64,000 nucleotides of DNA from Maribacter forsetii DSM 18668 (GTDB lineage: Bacteria > Bacteroidota > Bacteroidia > Flavobacteriales > Flavobacteriaceae). This document shows, piece after piece, positions 52,201 through 61,168 of this stretch. A program made the position numbers and the translations under genes. Position 1 is the first letter of the stretch. Every line of letters starts with the position of its first letter. The stretch is taken from assembly GCF_000744105.1 (NCBI RefSeq), contig NZ_JQLH01000001.1, positions 1,736,001 through 1,800,000 of the forward strand, in the 5' to 3' direction. The notes under the pieces were generated by a model. That model saw only the letters and a list, made by a program, of their open reading frames with translations, was not told where the DNA came from and searched no databases.

Positions 52201-53155
52201 GCACTAAAACTTCACCGTCATATCGAAGCATAAGTAAATCTTCTTTCCAATCATCGAAATAACCTGTTAATTCTTCTCCTAATAAATATTCTTGCAAAAT
52301 CCATTTTACATAGTTTGCACCGGCATTATGGGTTAATGGATAACCACCTCCAAATCTTGGGTTGACTTCTATACCATAAATGTTTTTGGTTTCTTTGTGC
52401 ATAAAAAATTGCACGGTCAAACATCCCCTGATGCCATCTAAATGGGCAAGTTGTTTTTTTATAAAGGGTACCAATTCATTCTTTTTAGTAATGCCCTTAT
52501 TTACTTCGCCAGCCCTTACATAAAGTCGCTGTCTTGGTACCGCACATCTTAAATCACCATTTTTAGTGTAATAAAGATCACATGTAAATTCATCATAAAG
52601 GTCATGATCCAAATATTCCAAGAACATCAATTTTTTGTTTTCATAATGATATTCGGTCAATTCATCTTTATTCTTAATGACGAAGTTGTCAATACTGCTA
52701 CTGCCGTCGTAGGGTTTAATATAAAGTGGTAATTGAAAAGTATTTTTACAATATTCTTCGGCTACATTAACCCCTTTAGATTCGAAAAAATCATGGATCA
52801 TTCGTTTATCCCTGCACTTTGCAACAAAATTCTCATCGGGCACAACTACCTGAATTCCGTTTTGTGCTAATAATTCCTTATTTTGTGATAGGGGTAGAAG
52901 TGATGGATCTATGGTAGGTATTATTAATTTTATACCTAAGCTGGTACATTTTTCAATTAACAATGATATATACTCTTTATCACTTGCTTTAGGCATTGTA
53001 AAACTTCCGTCAGCTACTCTACATGCTGCAGATAATTTAGGATTCATGTCTGAACCATAAACTTTTGCTTCGGGGAAAATAGATTTTAATTCACTTTTGA
53101 AAAAATTGGCTAGAGAAACTCTACGACCTATAGAAGTTATTAATATATTATTCAT
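52184..53155 (-). CDS. ATP-grasp enzyme of the polysaccharide cluster
   Basis: A 323-residue protein with an N-terminal Rossmann-like pre-ATP-grasp domain (NILITSIGRRVSLANFF, VYGSDMNPKLSAACRVAD) and an ATP-grasp core (PLYIKPYDGSSSIDNFVI, then IYGIEVNPRFGGGYPLTHNAG with the Mg-binding Glu and Asn). It resembles the carbamoyl-phosphate-synthase-like/PylC group, which ligates a carboxylate to an amine. In such clusters these enzymes are thought to attach amino acids or similar groups to sugars; the substrate is not known. It is paired with the HAD phosphatase. The 82-base gap to the sugar transferase gene may hold its own promoter. Confidence 0.85.
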   Translation of the reverse strand: MNNILITSIGRRVSLANFFKSELKSIFPEAKVYGSDMNPKLSAACRVADGSFTMPKASDKEYISLLIEKCTSLGIKLIIPTIDPSLLPLSQNKELLAQNGIQVVVPDENFVAKCRDKRMIHDFFESKGVNVAEEYCKNTFQLPLYIKPYDGSSSIDNFVIKNKDELTEYHYENKKLMFLEYLDHDLYDEFTCDLYYTKNGDLRCAVPRQRLYVRAGEVNKGITKKNELVPFIKKQLAHLDGIRGCLTVQFFMHKETKNIYGIEVNPRFGGGYPLTHNAGANYVKWILQEYLLGEELTGYFDDWKEDLLMLRYDGEVLVHGYKD

Positions 53156-53237
53156 TTAGTAATCTTGGCTGATTTATTAGAATAGCTAATATTCTCTTTA
53201 ATAAAACTTTAACAGTTGCTCAAAAATAGTATTTATT

Positions 53238-53861
53238 TTAAGAAGTTGGCTTATAATTTTTTCGTTCAATGTCTAAATCTGCCATGTAGGAACTTTGATC
53301 CAGCTCAACATCAGAAGTTTTAAATATTTTTATCAATGTTTTATAAAATATTTGAACATCTTGTTTCAACCCCATGTTTTTTACATAATAAATATCTTTT
53401 TGAAATTTTTCGTCCCAACTCATGTAATTACGACCGGTTATTTGGGCTAAACCGGTAATACCAGGTCTAACTGAAAATCGTATTCTTTCTTCGGGTTTAT
53501 AAAAAGGGAGGTATTTGACCAATAATGGTCTCGGACCAATAAGACTCATGTCTCCAATAAATACGTTGAACAATTGTGGTAGCTCGTCTATAGATGTTTT
53601 CCTTATAAAAATACCAAGTGGAGTTAATCTTTCTGTATCACTTAATAGCTCTCCATTTTCATCTTTTTTATTGTTCATGGTTTTAAATTTTAAAACCTTA
53701 AAGATTTTTTCATTTTTACCCGGTCTACTTTGTGTAAAAAATGGAGTGTCTTTAAAGTCAATTGCAAGTATGATAGCCACAATTAATAATATAGGTGCTA
53801 AAATAAGCAGACCTATTAATGATAAAATAAAGTCAAAAAAACGTTTAATATATAAATACAT
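53238..53861 (-). CDS. Initiating sugar-phosphate transferase (PglC/WcaJ-type)
   Basis: A 207-residue monotopic phosphoglycosyl transferase that starts polysaccharide repeat-unit synthesis by placing a sugar-1-phosphate on undecaprenyl phosphate. It has the short form, with one membrane hairpin (FDFILSLIGLLILAPILLIVAII) and no N-terminal extra domain. Signature motifs are FTQSRPGKNEKIFKVLKFKTM, the catalytic Asp-Glu of SIDELPQLFNV, and MSLIGPRPLL ... VRPGITGLAQITGRN. Its position in the middle-to-late part of the cluster is common in Bacteroidota. The specific sugar (GlcNAc/QuiNAc/Bac type versus Glc/Gal) cannot be told from the sequence alone. Confidence 0.95.
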   Translation of the reverse strand: MYLYIKRFFDFILSLIGLLILAPILLIVAIILAIDFKDTPFFTQSRPGKNEKIFKVLKFKTMNNKKDENGELLSDTERLTPLGIFIRKTSIDELPQLFNVFIGDMSLIGPRPLLVKYLPFYKPEERIRFSVRPGITGLAQITGRNYMSWDEKFQKDIYYVKNMGLKQDVQIFYKTLIKIFKTSDVELDQSSYMADLDIERKNYKPTS

Positions 53862-53893
53862 AATTATTTTGTAATAAAATATGGAGTAAAAAC

Positions 53894-55087
53894 TTAAATT
53901 TTAATATTATTAACGACAGTTGCAAATTGCTCGCATAGTAACGATTTGTCATATACTGTTTCCGCTAATTTTCTAGAATTCTTACCCATTAGAGTTAGTT
54001 TATCCGGGTCATTTTTAAGGGTAATGATTTTATTGGCAAAATCTTGAGGAGATTCTGGGTCAACAAAAATGCCGCAATTGTGATTTTCTACTAAGTCTTT
54101 TGTCCAACCAGCAGAATTCACAATAATTGGTTTTTCGGCTGATAAAGAATCAAATAGTTTGTTAGGCGAGTTGGTTGCTAAAATAGGTAGGTTACTAAAT
54201 GTAACTAATGAGATATCACAGAAATTAACGATTTCAGAGGTTTTCTCCATATTAAAAAAGCCTAAGTACGTTACATTGTTACAACCATCTTTAACATTGT
54301 AATTTTCAATTAATTCTTTACCAGGACCACTACCTATAAATAAAAACTCAATTGTTTTATTTTCTTTTAAAAGAAGAGCTGTTTCTAAAATGTATTCTAT
54401 AGCATTGGCTTGACCAAAGGCACCAAAATAAATTATTTTAAAAGTATTTTTATCTAGGTTTAGTTCTTGCATAAGAGCCATATTCGGTTCTCTAGCCCAA
54501 AAAGCATCAATTTTAGCCATGTTAGGTATCATACTAACTTTGCTATTAGGAGTGCCTTCTTTTAAAACACCTTCTTGCATACCTGGTGATAAGGCAATAA
54601 CGTGAGAAGCATTTTTGTAAATGCTGCGTTCGAACCATTTAGCAAGCTTAATGGCTGTTTTATTGTTTAGTCCACCCATTTGAATGGGTACCTCTGGCCA
54701 TAAATCTCTTACTTCGAATAGATAAGGAATTTTTTTTAGTTTTTTCAAAACCAATGCAGGAAAACCAATTGTTAATGGAGTAGAGGTGGCTATGACAAAA
54801 TCTATATTTTTTTCTTTTAGTGCCAAATAGGTAGAAAAAAACATAAAGTGTAAAAAAGATTTTAAACGCGACGCAATACTCATGGTTTGTGAATATGGTA
54901 CTCTAACATAGATGACGTCTATGCCATCTACTGTTTTACGCTCAAACCTTTTTTTGTTTTCTTTACCTAATGATATAACAGTAACCTTATGACCATTTTT
55001 AAGAAGTTCTAAGCTGTTCCAATAAGATCGGGTACCACCAGGTTGATCAGGTGTTGTGAAGTATTGATGTAGGTATAGAATGTTCAT
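53894..55087 (-). CDS. Glycosyltransferase family 4 (WbuB-like)
   Basis: A 397-residue GT-B glycosyltransferase. The opening NILYLHQYFTTPDQPGGTRSYW and the central FEVRDLWPEVPIQMGG resemble WbuB-type enzymes. The donor site is in the C-terminal half (IIYFGAFGQANAIEYILETA, LFIGSGPGKELIE, LFDSLSAEKPIIVNSAGW). It transfers a sugar to the lipid-linked growing unit at the cytoplasmic face. It lies 32 bases upstream of the initiating transferase and 11 bases downstream of the next GT4 gene. Confidence 0.9.
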   Translation of the reverse strand: MNILYLHQYFTTPDQPGGTRSYWNSLELLKNGHKVTVISLGKENKKRFERKTVDGIDVIYVRVPYSQTMSIASRLKSFLHFMFFSTYLALKEKNIDFVIATSTPLTIGFPALVLKKLKKIPYLFEVRDLWPEVPIQMGGLNNKTAIKLAKWFERSIYKNASHVIALSPGMQEGVLKEGTPNSKVSMIPNMAKIDAFWAREPNMALMQELNLDKNTFKIIYFGAFGQANAIEYILETALLLKENKTIEFLFIGSGPGKELIENYNVKDGCNNVTYLGFFNMEKTSEIVNFCDISLVTFSNLPILATNSPNKLFDSLSAEKPIIVNSAGWTKDLVENHNCGIFVDPESPQDFANKIITLKNDPDKLTLMGKNSRKLAETVYDKSLLCEQFATVVNNIKI

Positions 55088-55098
55088 AAATTAATAAT

Positions 55099-56214
55099 TT
55101 AAGCTTTTAATGCTTCGTAAATATTTTTATAATTAAAAGCAATGTTTTTCCATTGAAATTGTTTAAAATCTATTTTATCAATTTCATAAGTTTGGTAGTT
55201 TATAATTAAGCTTTGAAGAGCTTGGTAAATGTCATTATGATTATCTGGGTTACAGTATTCTCCAATATTTTCCTGGAATACACCGTATATTCCATCATTT
55301 TTAGAGAACAAAACTGGCAAGCCTTGACTTAAAGCTTCAATATAAACCAACCCAAACGTTTCACCCTTAGAAGGCATGGTAAATATTTGATTTTCGTTAT
55401 AAATTGATTTAAGTTTTTCTTTATCTTTTATTGCGCCAATATAGTTAATATATTCTGGGTGTTTTGAAGTTAGTTCTATAAGTTTCTTTTCATCACCTCC
55501 ACCTTCACCAACAATATTGAACTTGCAATTAACTCCAGAAATATTTAGCTTAATCACTGTATTTGCTACAGCTATTACATTTTTTCGTTTTAGTAATCTC
55601 CCTACGTAAAGAATTTGTGTAGGTTCTATTTTTCTTTGTGGTTGAATATTATTAAGCCAAAAATTATCAATGCCATTAAATTGTACATGGCAGTTATTTT
55701 TAAAGTAAGAAGATTTTTTGGCAATTAAATAGTGATTTAGAAAATTCATTTTTAGAGCTTCACTAATAAAAATAATTTTTCTTGCATTTTTTAAAATATT
55801 CCATGCTAATTGTATTAAATCAGGTCTATAAGTTAAAAAAACTTCAATGTCTGTAGAACGAACAGCTATGATATAGGGAATATTTTTCTCTTTAAATATA
55901 CGGTAAGCAATTGCTCCATCACTAAAAAGATTAGTTGCGTGGGTCAAGCTTATGTTAGTTAAATTTATTTTACTAGTTAAATCTTGATATAAAAATTTAA
56001 TTTTTTTATTGAATAAAATACGATGAAAATTATTCATCGATTCAGAAATTATAACCTTTGTGTAATTATACTCTACTAAATTAGGTTTAACTAATGTGGC
56101 TTGTCGAACAGGACAATAGATTGTTTGATTAACTCCTAATTCATCCAGAGATTTATAAAGATTTCTATGAACCTTACTTCCGAAATAATCATTACAAATG
56201 TGTAGAATGTTCAT
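55099..56214 (-). CDS. Glycosyltransferase family 4
   Basis: A 371-residue GT4-type enzyme. The N-terminal acceptor domain begins NILHICNDYFGSKVHRNLY. The C-terminal donor domain has ILYVGRLLKRKNVIAVANTV, FNIVGEGGGDEKKL and the EX7E-type MPSKGETFGLVYIEALSQGLPVLFSK (in parts). It is cytoplasmic or loosely membrane-bound and adds a sugar during repeat-unit assembly; the specificity is unknown. Like the genes around it, it is very AT-rich, with many AAA/TTA/ATT codons. Confidence 0.88.
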   Translation of the reverse strand: MNILHICNDYFGSKVHRNLYKSLDELGVNQTIYCPVRQATLVKPNLVEYNYTKVIISESMNNFHRILFNKKIKFLYQDLTSKINLTNISLTHATNLFSDGAIAYRIFKEKNIPYIIAVRSTDIEVFLTYRPDLIQLAWNILKNARKIIFISEALKMNFLNHYLIAKKSSYFKNNCHVQFNGIDNFWLNNIQPQRKIEPTQILYVGRLLKRKNVIAVANTVIKLNISGVNCKFNIVGEGGGDEKKLIELTSKHPEYINYIGAIKDKEKLKSIYNENQIFTMPSKGETFGLVYIEALSQGLPVLFSKNDGIYGVFQENIGEYCNPDNHNDIYQALQSLIINYQTYEIDKIDFKQFQWKNIAFNYKNIYEALKA

Positions 56215-56262
56215 TGTAAATTATTAACTTAATACTGTTTTGTATAATTAAGGTTTCTATTT

Positions 56263-57333
56263 TTACTTTAAAATAATGTCACGTAATAACCTACTACCTT
56301 TTTTTTCAATATACTTATAGGTTAGATTACTGAAAATGATGACGAAAGCTATTATTAAAATGAATAAACCTAATTGGGTAAAATTATTTTGAGGAAGTTT
56401 AAACATTCCAAAGAAAAGTCTAGGTAATATAAGTACTAAAAGGAAATGATTAAGGTATATTGAATATGAAATGTCACCTAGAAAAACAAGTGGTTTTGAA
56501 CTTAAAATTTTACTTAATAAACCATTTGTTTTTAATAATACAAGTATAGCACTAGCGAAAAATATAGGTACTATTGCCAGAATAAGCATCTCTTTTTGAA
56601 AACCAAATATTAATTTATTTAAGACGTAAAATATAACCAATAATAATATAGGAATAAGATATTCAAAAATATTTGGTACATTAAAATTTAAACGTGAAAT
56701 TTTCCAAACGAAGTAACCTAAGTTAAATGATATTAGTCCTCTAATAAATCCATAATCTCCGGTATTTATATAGCTGCCATTGTATACAGCAAATAGAATA
56801 GAAGTGATGATGACAATACCTAACAACAAGCCTCTGTTATTTTTCTTTATAGCTATAATTGATATTAAGCCAAAAACAATATATGAAATCATTTCAGAAG
56901 AAATAGACCATGAAACACCATTCATGCCAGATGTAGAACCTAATATTGGGCTTGAGTTAGTGAAGCAAAGGGTATCCATATATCTCAATAATAATACCGG
57001 TAGGGTATCTACATTGTCAACCATTGATGGAAAGAAATAATTGCCTATAATGTCTAATCCTAAAGCTAGTGTGGCTGTAAAAAATAATAAAGGAAAAAGA
57101 CGTATGAATCGCTTTTTAAGATAAAGCTTAAATTCATCCCATGTGGCTAATGAGTGATAATTATAAGCAATAACATAACCAGATAATACGAAGAAAAAAT
57201 CTACAAAAGTATATGCTTCTCTAATGAAGAAAAATTGATGTAAATACTCAGGAAGAAATGCTTCTCTATAATGAAAAAAAACAATCATTATGCTAAAGAC
57301 ACCTCTTAAACCATCTAATTTGGTGATTCTCAT
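56263..57333 (-). CDS. Acyltransferase family 3 (OafA-like) membrane protein
   Basis: A 356-residue integral membrane acyltransferase with about ten hydrophobic segments. It begins KLDGLRGVFSIMIVFFHYRE, the DGLRG...H motif of the acyltransferase-3 family with its catalytic His, and has the FVLSGYVIAYNY and RLFPLLF segments. It probably O-acetylates a sugar of the polysaccharide being made. It is the second acyltransferase of the cluster, the other being the first gene. Confidence 0.9.
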   Translation of the reverse strand: MRITKLDGLRGVFSIMIVFFHYREAFLPEYLHQFFFIREAYTFVDFFFVLSGYVIAYNYHSLATWDEFKLYLKKRFIRLFPLLFFTATLALGLDIIGNYFFPSMVDNVDTLPVLLLRYMDTLCFTNSSPILGSTSGMNGVSWSISSEMISYIVFGLISIIAIKKNNRGLLLGIVIITSILFAVYNGSYINTGDYGFIRGLISFNLGYFVWKISRLNFNVPNIFEYLIPILLLVIFYVLNKLIFGFQKEMLILAIVPIFFASAILVLLKTNGLLSKILSSKPLVFLGDISYSIYLNHFLLVLILPRLFFGMFKLPQNNFTQLGLFILIIAFVIIFSNLTYKYIEKKGSRLLRDIILK

Positions 57334-57408
57334 TTATTTTAACTTTAGATTTCGGGTTGTACTAGATTTTTTTGGTTGAATTTCAGTTTAAATCATGATA
57401 AAAAAAAA

Positions 57409-58500
57409 TTATAATTTGTTCAATAAAGTAATCCATTTCTTGGTAATGGTAGATAAATTAAATTCATTAATTAATTTAGGGTTTTTCTTAGAAAAAGAAA
57501 TTCTTAAATCTTCATCATTAATCAAAATTGAGATTTTCTTGGCCATATCAGCTACATCAAATGGTTCAATTAAAAAGCCATTTGTACCTTCATGAATTAT
57601 TTCATTAGGTCCAGTTGGTATGTCAAAACTTACTAAAGGTAGGTTGCTTGCCAAACCTTCAATTAGACTCATAGGGAAACCTTCATATTTAGATGTCATA
57701 ACCATCAAAGCATATTCATTATATAATTCATAAAGATTACTACTTTGCCCCATTAAATTCACTTTACCAATTAAATTATTGGTCTTTATCTTTTTTTGAA
57801 GTAAGTCTTCTTCTTCTCCAGAACCATATATGTCCCAAGTGAAATCTTTATGTTCAGAAAGTACAATTGCGGCAACATCAATTAAAGTTTCAAAATTTTT
57901 CTGAGCAGTAAGTCTACCTACACTTACTATTTTTTTAGATGTGCTGCTGTATTCTTTATCATTGTTCTCTAATTTACTGTCAATTGGGTTGTAGATTTGC
58001 ACAACTTTTTTTGCCCTTGTCTCCTTTGCATAATTGACTTCATCCGTTTTAGTAAGGCTTACTATACATTTTGCGAAAAGTGCCGTAAAATGTTCATTGA
58101 ACATTCGAAATTGCTTTTTAGAAGTTCCTTTAAAACTAGAATGTGACCAGTAAATAAGCTTTGTCTTATTGAAAACTGTGCCTAAGACACCTAATGGACC
58201 TACAATTGCACCGCTTGAAATTAAAATATCAATATTATTAGTCGATAAAATATTTTTTAATTTTTTAGATGCGGTTATAATACCCTTTTTCATAGGTATT
58301 TGTTCTTCTAATAAATAATGGTAAGGTAATTTGTTATTCCAATCATAAGAATTTTCTTTTTTTCTTGCATAGCTTATGATATGAATATCAAAATCTGGAT
58401 GATTATTTAATTCATTTGAGATTATAGAAGTAACTCTACCAATACCACCTCTTTCCGTTATAATACTTAAGAGAAAAGCTATTTTTAACTTACTTTTCAT
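57409..58500 (-). CDS. Glycosyltransferase family 4
   Basis: A 363-residue GT4 enzyme, third of the cluster. The N-terminal LKIAFLLSIITERGGIGRVTSII has the Gly-rich acceptor loop. The C-terminal half has IVSVGRLTAQKNFETLIDVAAI, WDIYGSGEEEDLLQ and the EX7E site in TSKYEGFPMSLIEGLASNLPLV, followed by FDIPTGPNEII, which resembles the GalNAc/Gal-transferring WcaL/PglH-like set; the specificity is unknown. Its start overlaps the end of the wzx gene by 11 bases, so translation is coupled. Confidence 0.92.
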   Translation of the reverse strand: MKSKLKIAFLLSIITERGGIGRVTSIISNELNNHPDFDIHIISYARKKENSYDWNNKLPYHYLLEEQIPMKKGIITASKKLKNILSTNNIDILISSGAIVGPLGVLGTVFNKTKLIYWSHSSFKGTSKKQFRMFNEHFTALFAKCIVSLTKTDEVNYAKETRAKKVVQIYNPIDSKLENNDKEYSSTSKKIVSVGRLTAQKNFETLIDVAAIVLSEHKDFTWDIYGSGEEEDLLQKKIKTNNLIGKVNLMGQSSNLYELYNEYALMVMTSKYEGFPMSLIEGLASNLPLVSFDIPTGPNEIIHEGTNGFLIEPFDVADMAKKISILINDEDLRISFSKKNPKLINEFNLSTITKKWITLLNKL

Positions 58501-59941
58501 TAATGCGTTTTTTTAATAATGACATTAATTTCTCTTTCGCCATTTTATATTCTTTTTGTTGTAAAATTTCATTCATTAAAATAAAAACGACAATGCCTGT
58601 AATAAGTTGCGTGGGTAGCATAATAAATACATTTAAATCTGTAAACGTTACGGATATCATAGCAATAAAAGGAATAAATGATAGTATAAAGAATGGTAGA
58701 AAGTCTTTAAACTGGTCTTTTAATGTGTAGCTTATAATTTTTTTGGTATAAAAACTATTAATAAAATATTCTATTATGGAGAATAATATAAGCCCATATA
58801 TCATATATACGATGCCATAATTTACAGTGATAAAGATTATAGGTATAAGTATAATTTTTTTTATAATTTCTAACCTAAGATTTAAGTTTGAATACCCTTT
58901 AATTAATAAAAGATTTAAATGCAATATTTGTAAAGGATATAACATACCTGGTATACATAATAATTGTAAATAGATAATTGATGTTTCCCATTTTTCACCA
59001 ATAGTAATAAGTACTAATGGCTTTGCAACTGCAGCAATTACAAGCATTATAGTGAAATTTAAAAACATGCTATAACGAATAAACTGTATAAATTTAATTT
59101 TTAAATTTTGCTTGTCATTTTGAAAATTAGATAAAATAGGGAAACTTATTCGTCTTATGGCAAATGTTATATTAGTAGAAAAAGGTGTTTGAAATTGATC
59201 AGCCCTTGTGTAAAAGCCTAGAGCCGATGGTGTAAAATGTTTACCAATAACAAAATAATAAATATTTTTATATACGGTGTTGACTAGGTTGGTTATGAGT
59301 AGCTTGTACCCGAAATTGAATAATTCTGTAAAGCTGTTTTTTGAAAATTGAAGCTTAGGTTTCCAATTAGAACTCAACCATAGCATAATGCTGTTTAATA
59401 AAGGTCTTAAAACTGAAAATGCAATTAAACTCCAAACGCCATAATTTTGGTATGCTAGGTATATTGCAGCCCCTCCTGCTAACAAGGAAGAAATTACAGC
59501 AAAAATACCGAGTTTTTTAAAATCTAGTTGTTTTGTTAATAAGGTTCTTTGTATGATAACGATACCGTTCACGACTAAAATTAAGCCCGAGACTTTTATT
59601 AGGTTTATAAGTATTTCGGTTTCAAAAAAATCTGCAATAACAGGGGCTAAGACCCACAATAACAAATAAAGACATATTGCAGATATTAGATTGGTGTAAA
59701 ATACAGTATTGTAATCCTTTTCATTTGCATCAACTTTACGAATTAAAGCACTGCCAAAGCCGGCTTCTACAACAGAATTGGTTACTGTTATTATTGCTGT
59801 GATAATACCAACAACCCCAAAGTCTTCTGGCGTTAATAATCGTGCGAGTATTATACCAACAATGAATATAGCACCTTGACTAAAAATTCCTTCAAAAATA
59901 GTCCAGCTAAAGCCCTTTATTGCTTTTTGTTTTAAAGACAC
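58490..59941 (-). CDS. wzx: Polysaccharide flippase Wzx (MOP superfamily)
   Basis: A 483-residue membrane protein with about 12-14 predicted helices, of the WzxC/polysaccharide-transport type. The N-terminal KGFSWTIFEGIFSQGAIFIVGIILARLLTPEDFGVVG is typical (shown as landmark; the core is ARLLTPEDFGVVG), and a middle loop FYTRADQFQTPFSTNI is also family-like. It flips the undecaprenyl-linked repeat unit to the periplasmic side. The start is GTG at 59941. It lies between the wzy-like gene and the GT4 gene with which it overlaps. Confidence 0.92.
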   Translation of the reverse strand: MSLKQKAIKGFSWTIFEGIFSQGAIFIVGIILARLLTPEDFGVVGIITAIITVTNSVVEAGFGSALIRKVDANEKDYNTVFYTNLISAICLYLLLWVLAPVIADFFETEILINLIKVSGLILVVNGIVIIQRTLLTKQLDFKKLGIFAVISSLLAGGAAIYLAYQNYGVWSLIAFSVLRPLLNSIMLWLSSNWKPKLQFSKNSFTELFNFGYKLLITNLVNTVYKNIYYFVIGKHFTPSALGFYTRADQFQTPFSTNITFAIRRISFPILSNFQNDKQNLKIKFIQFIRYSMFLNFTIMLVIAAVAKPLVLITIGEKWETSIIYLQLLCIPGMLYPLQILHLNLLLIKGYSNLNLRLEIIKKIILIPIIFITVNYGIVYMIYGLILFSIIEYFINSFYTKKIISYTLKDQFKDFLPFFILSFIPFIAMISVTFTDLNVFIMLPTQLITGIVVFILMNEILQQKEYKMAKEKLMSLLKKRINEK

Positions 59942-59977
59942 AATGGTTTAATTAAGTTGTTTGGAAATTAAGAGTTG

Positions 59978-61159
59978 TTATTCTTGTATTTTCTTTGGAC
60001 TGTCATTTTTTTGTAATGTTACCATTAAAAAGAAATACATCATAGAAAAGGGGAATTTATAAAAAACGTAAAAGTTGTTATAGATTAAAAATATTGTAAA
60101 AAATAATAAATAGAATTTATAATATTCATTATTCTTGTCTTGCTTGTAATTTTTATAACTCTTGAAAAGAGGTATTAAAAATAGCATTATAAGTAACATT
60201 CCACCTATAATTCCTTGTTCCGCTAAAATTTCGGTATAGGAATTATGCGTAAATAAACCATATTTACTATATAATGGGAATTGCCCCAAACCAACACCCA
60301 ATATCGGGTATTGTTTAAATACCTCAATACCTTCTTCTATTAATAATTCTCTTGAATCTTGTGTATTCTCTTTTTTAGCAACTCTATTTTGAATTCTTGA
60401 TCCTTCATAAACCTTTATGAATTGAAATGTTAATAAAACCATGACCGAGGCAATAGTTAGCTTCCTAATTAGTTTCGTTAACTTACTAGGATTATTTGGT
60501 TTATTTACAAACAGCCAAAAGCAGATGTTTATAATTGTTATTAAAAGCAGACCAGCTCTAGATTGTGTAGTAAATGCTATAACTAAAAAAAGTAGCGGCA
60601 GTATAATTAACATGCCAAGTAAAAGTTTGTTTTTGTTTTTTAAGTATAAATGAAATAAGGAGAAATTGGCAAATACACAGAAATAAGAATATGCATTAGC
60701 ATTTAACATAAATCTGTCACGATAGGCGATAGCAGAGGCAAAGTTAGAGCTAATGTTTCCCTTGATTATCATTATAAAAAAAAGAAAAATAATAGAGAGT
60801 ATATATCCAATATGGAAAAAATGACTAAAATCAGTCTTTTTATTTAGACCGATTGCTGTATATCCTGCAATAACGGCTCCAAATAACAAACTTAAGCTCG
60901 TAATATATTCGTCATAACCTTTATAATAATAAACAGTTATTAAACTAAGAAAAAATAAAAATAAGAATATGAAGAATTCTTTTTTGTTGGAATGAAATTT
61001 TTTTGCATCGTATAAAAATGCGACACCAGCTAGCATGGGTAACAAACCTAATGTAGCTATTTGCTGTTGTTGAAAATAGGGACCTAATGCATTTAAAAAT
61101 ACAATTACTAAAATTATAAAAACTCCTAGAACTAATTTTGGTTGTTTAACTTTTTTCAT
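59978..61159 (-). CDS. wzy: O-antigen polymerase/ligase-like protein (Wzy)
   Basis: A 393-residue membrane protein with about eleven hydrophobic segments and the Wzy_C/O-antigen-ligase signature in its largest periplasmic loop: VFKQYPILGVGLGQFPLYSKYG...HNSYTEILAEQGIIGGMLL (in parts; about residues 275-320). A charged loop before it (EGSRIQNRVAKKENTQDSRE) is also typical. In this setting it most likely polymerizes the repeat units flipped by Wzx. A ligase role cannot be ruled out, since WaaL-type proteins have the same layout. Confidence 0.88.
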   Translation of the reverse strand: MKKVKQPKLVLGVFIILVIVFLNALGPYFQQQQIATLGLLPMLAGVAFLYDAKKFHSNKKEFFIFLFLFFLSLITVYYYKGYDEYITSLSLLFGAVIAGYTAIGLNKKTDFSHFFHIGYILSIIFLFFIMIIKGNISSNFASAIAYRDRFMLNANAYSYFCVFANFSLFHLYLKNKNKLLLGMLIILPLLFLVIAFTTQSRAGLLLITIINICFWLFVNKPNNPSKLTKLIRKLTIASVMVLLTFQFIKVYEGSRIQNRVAKKENTQDSRELLIEEGIEVFKQYPILGVGLGQFPLYSKYGLFTHNSYTEILAEQGIIGGMLLIMLFLIPLFKSYKNYKQDKNNEYYKFYLLFFTIFLIYNNFYVFYKFPFSMMYFFLMVTLQKNDSPKKIQE

Positions 61160-61168
61160 ACTAGTTAA

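Noticed and set aside
53221..53228. TATTTTTG on the minus strand as promoter of the ATP-grasp gene
   Set aside because: It is 65 bases from the start codon with no -33 partner; possible but too weak to list as a feature.
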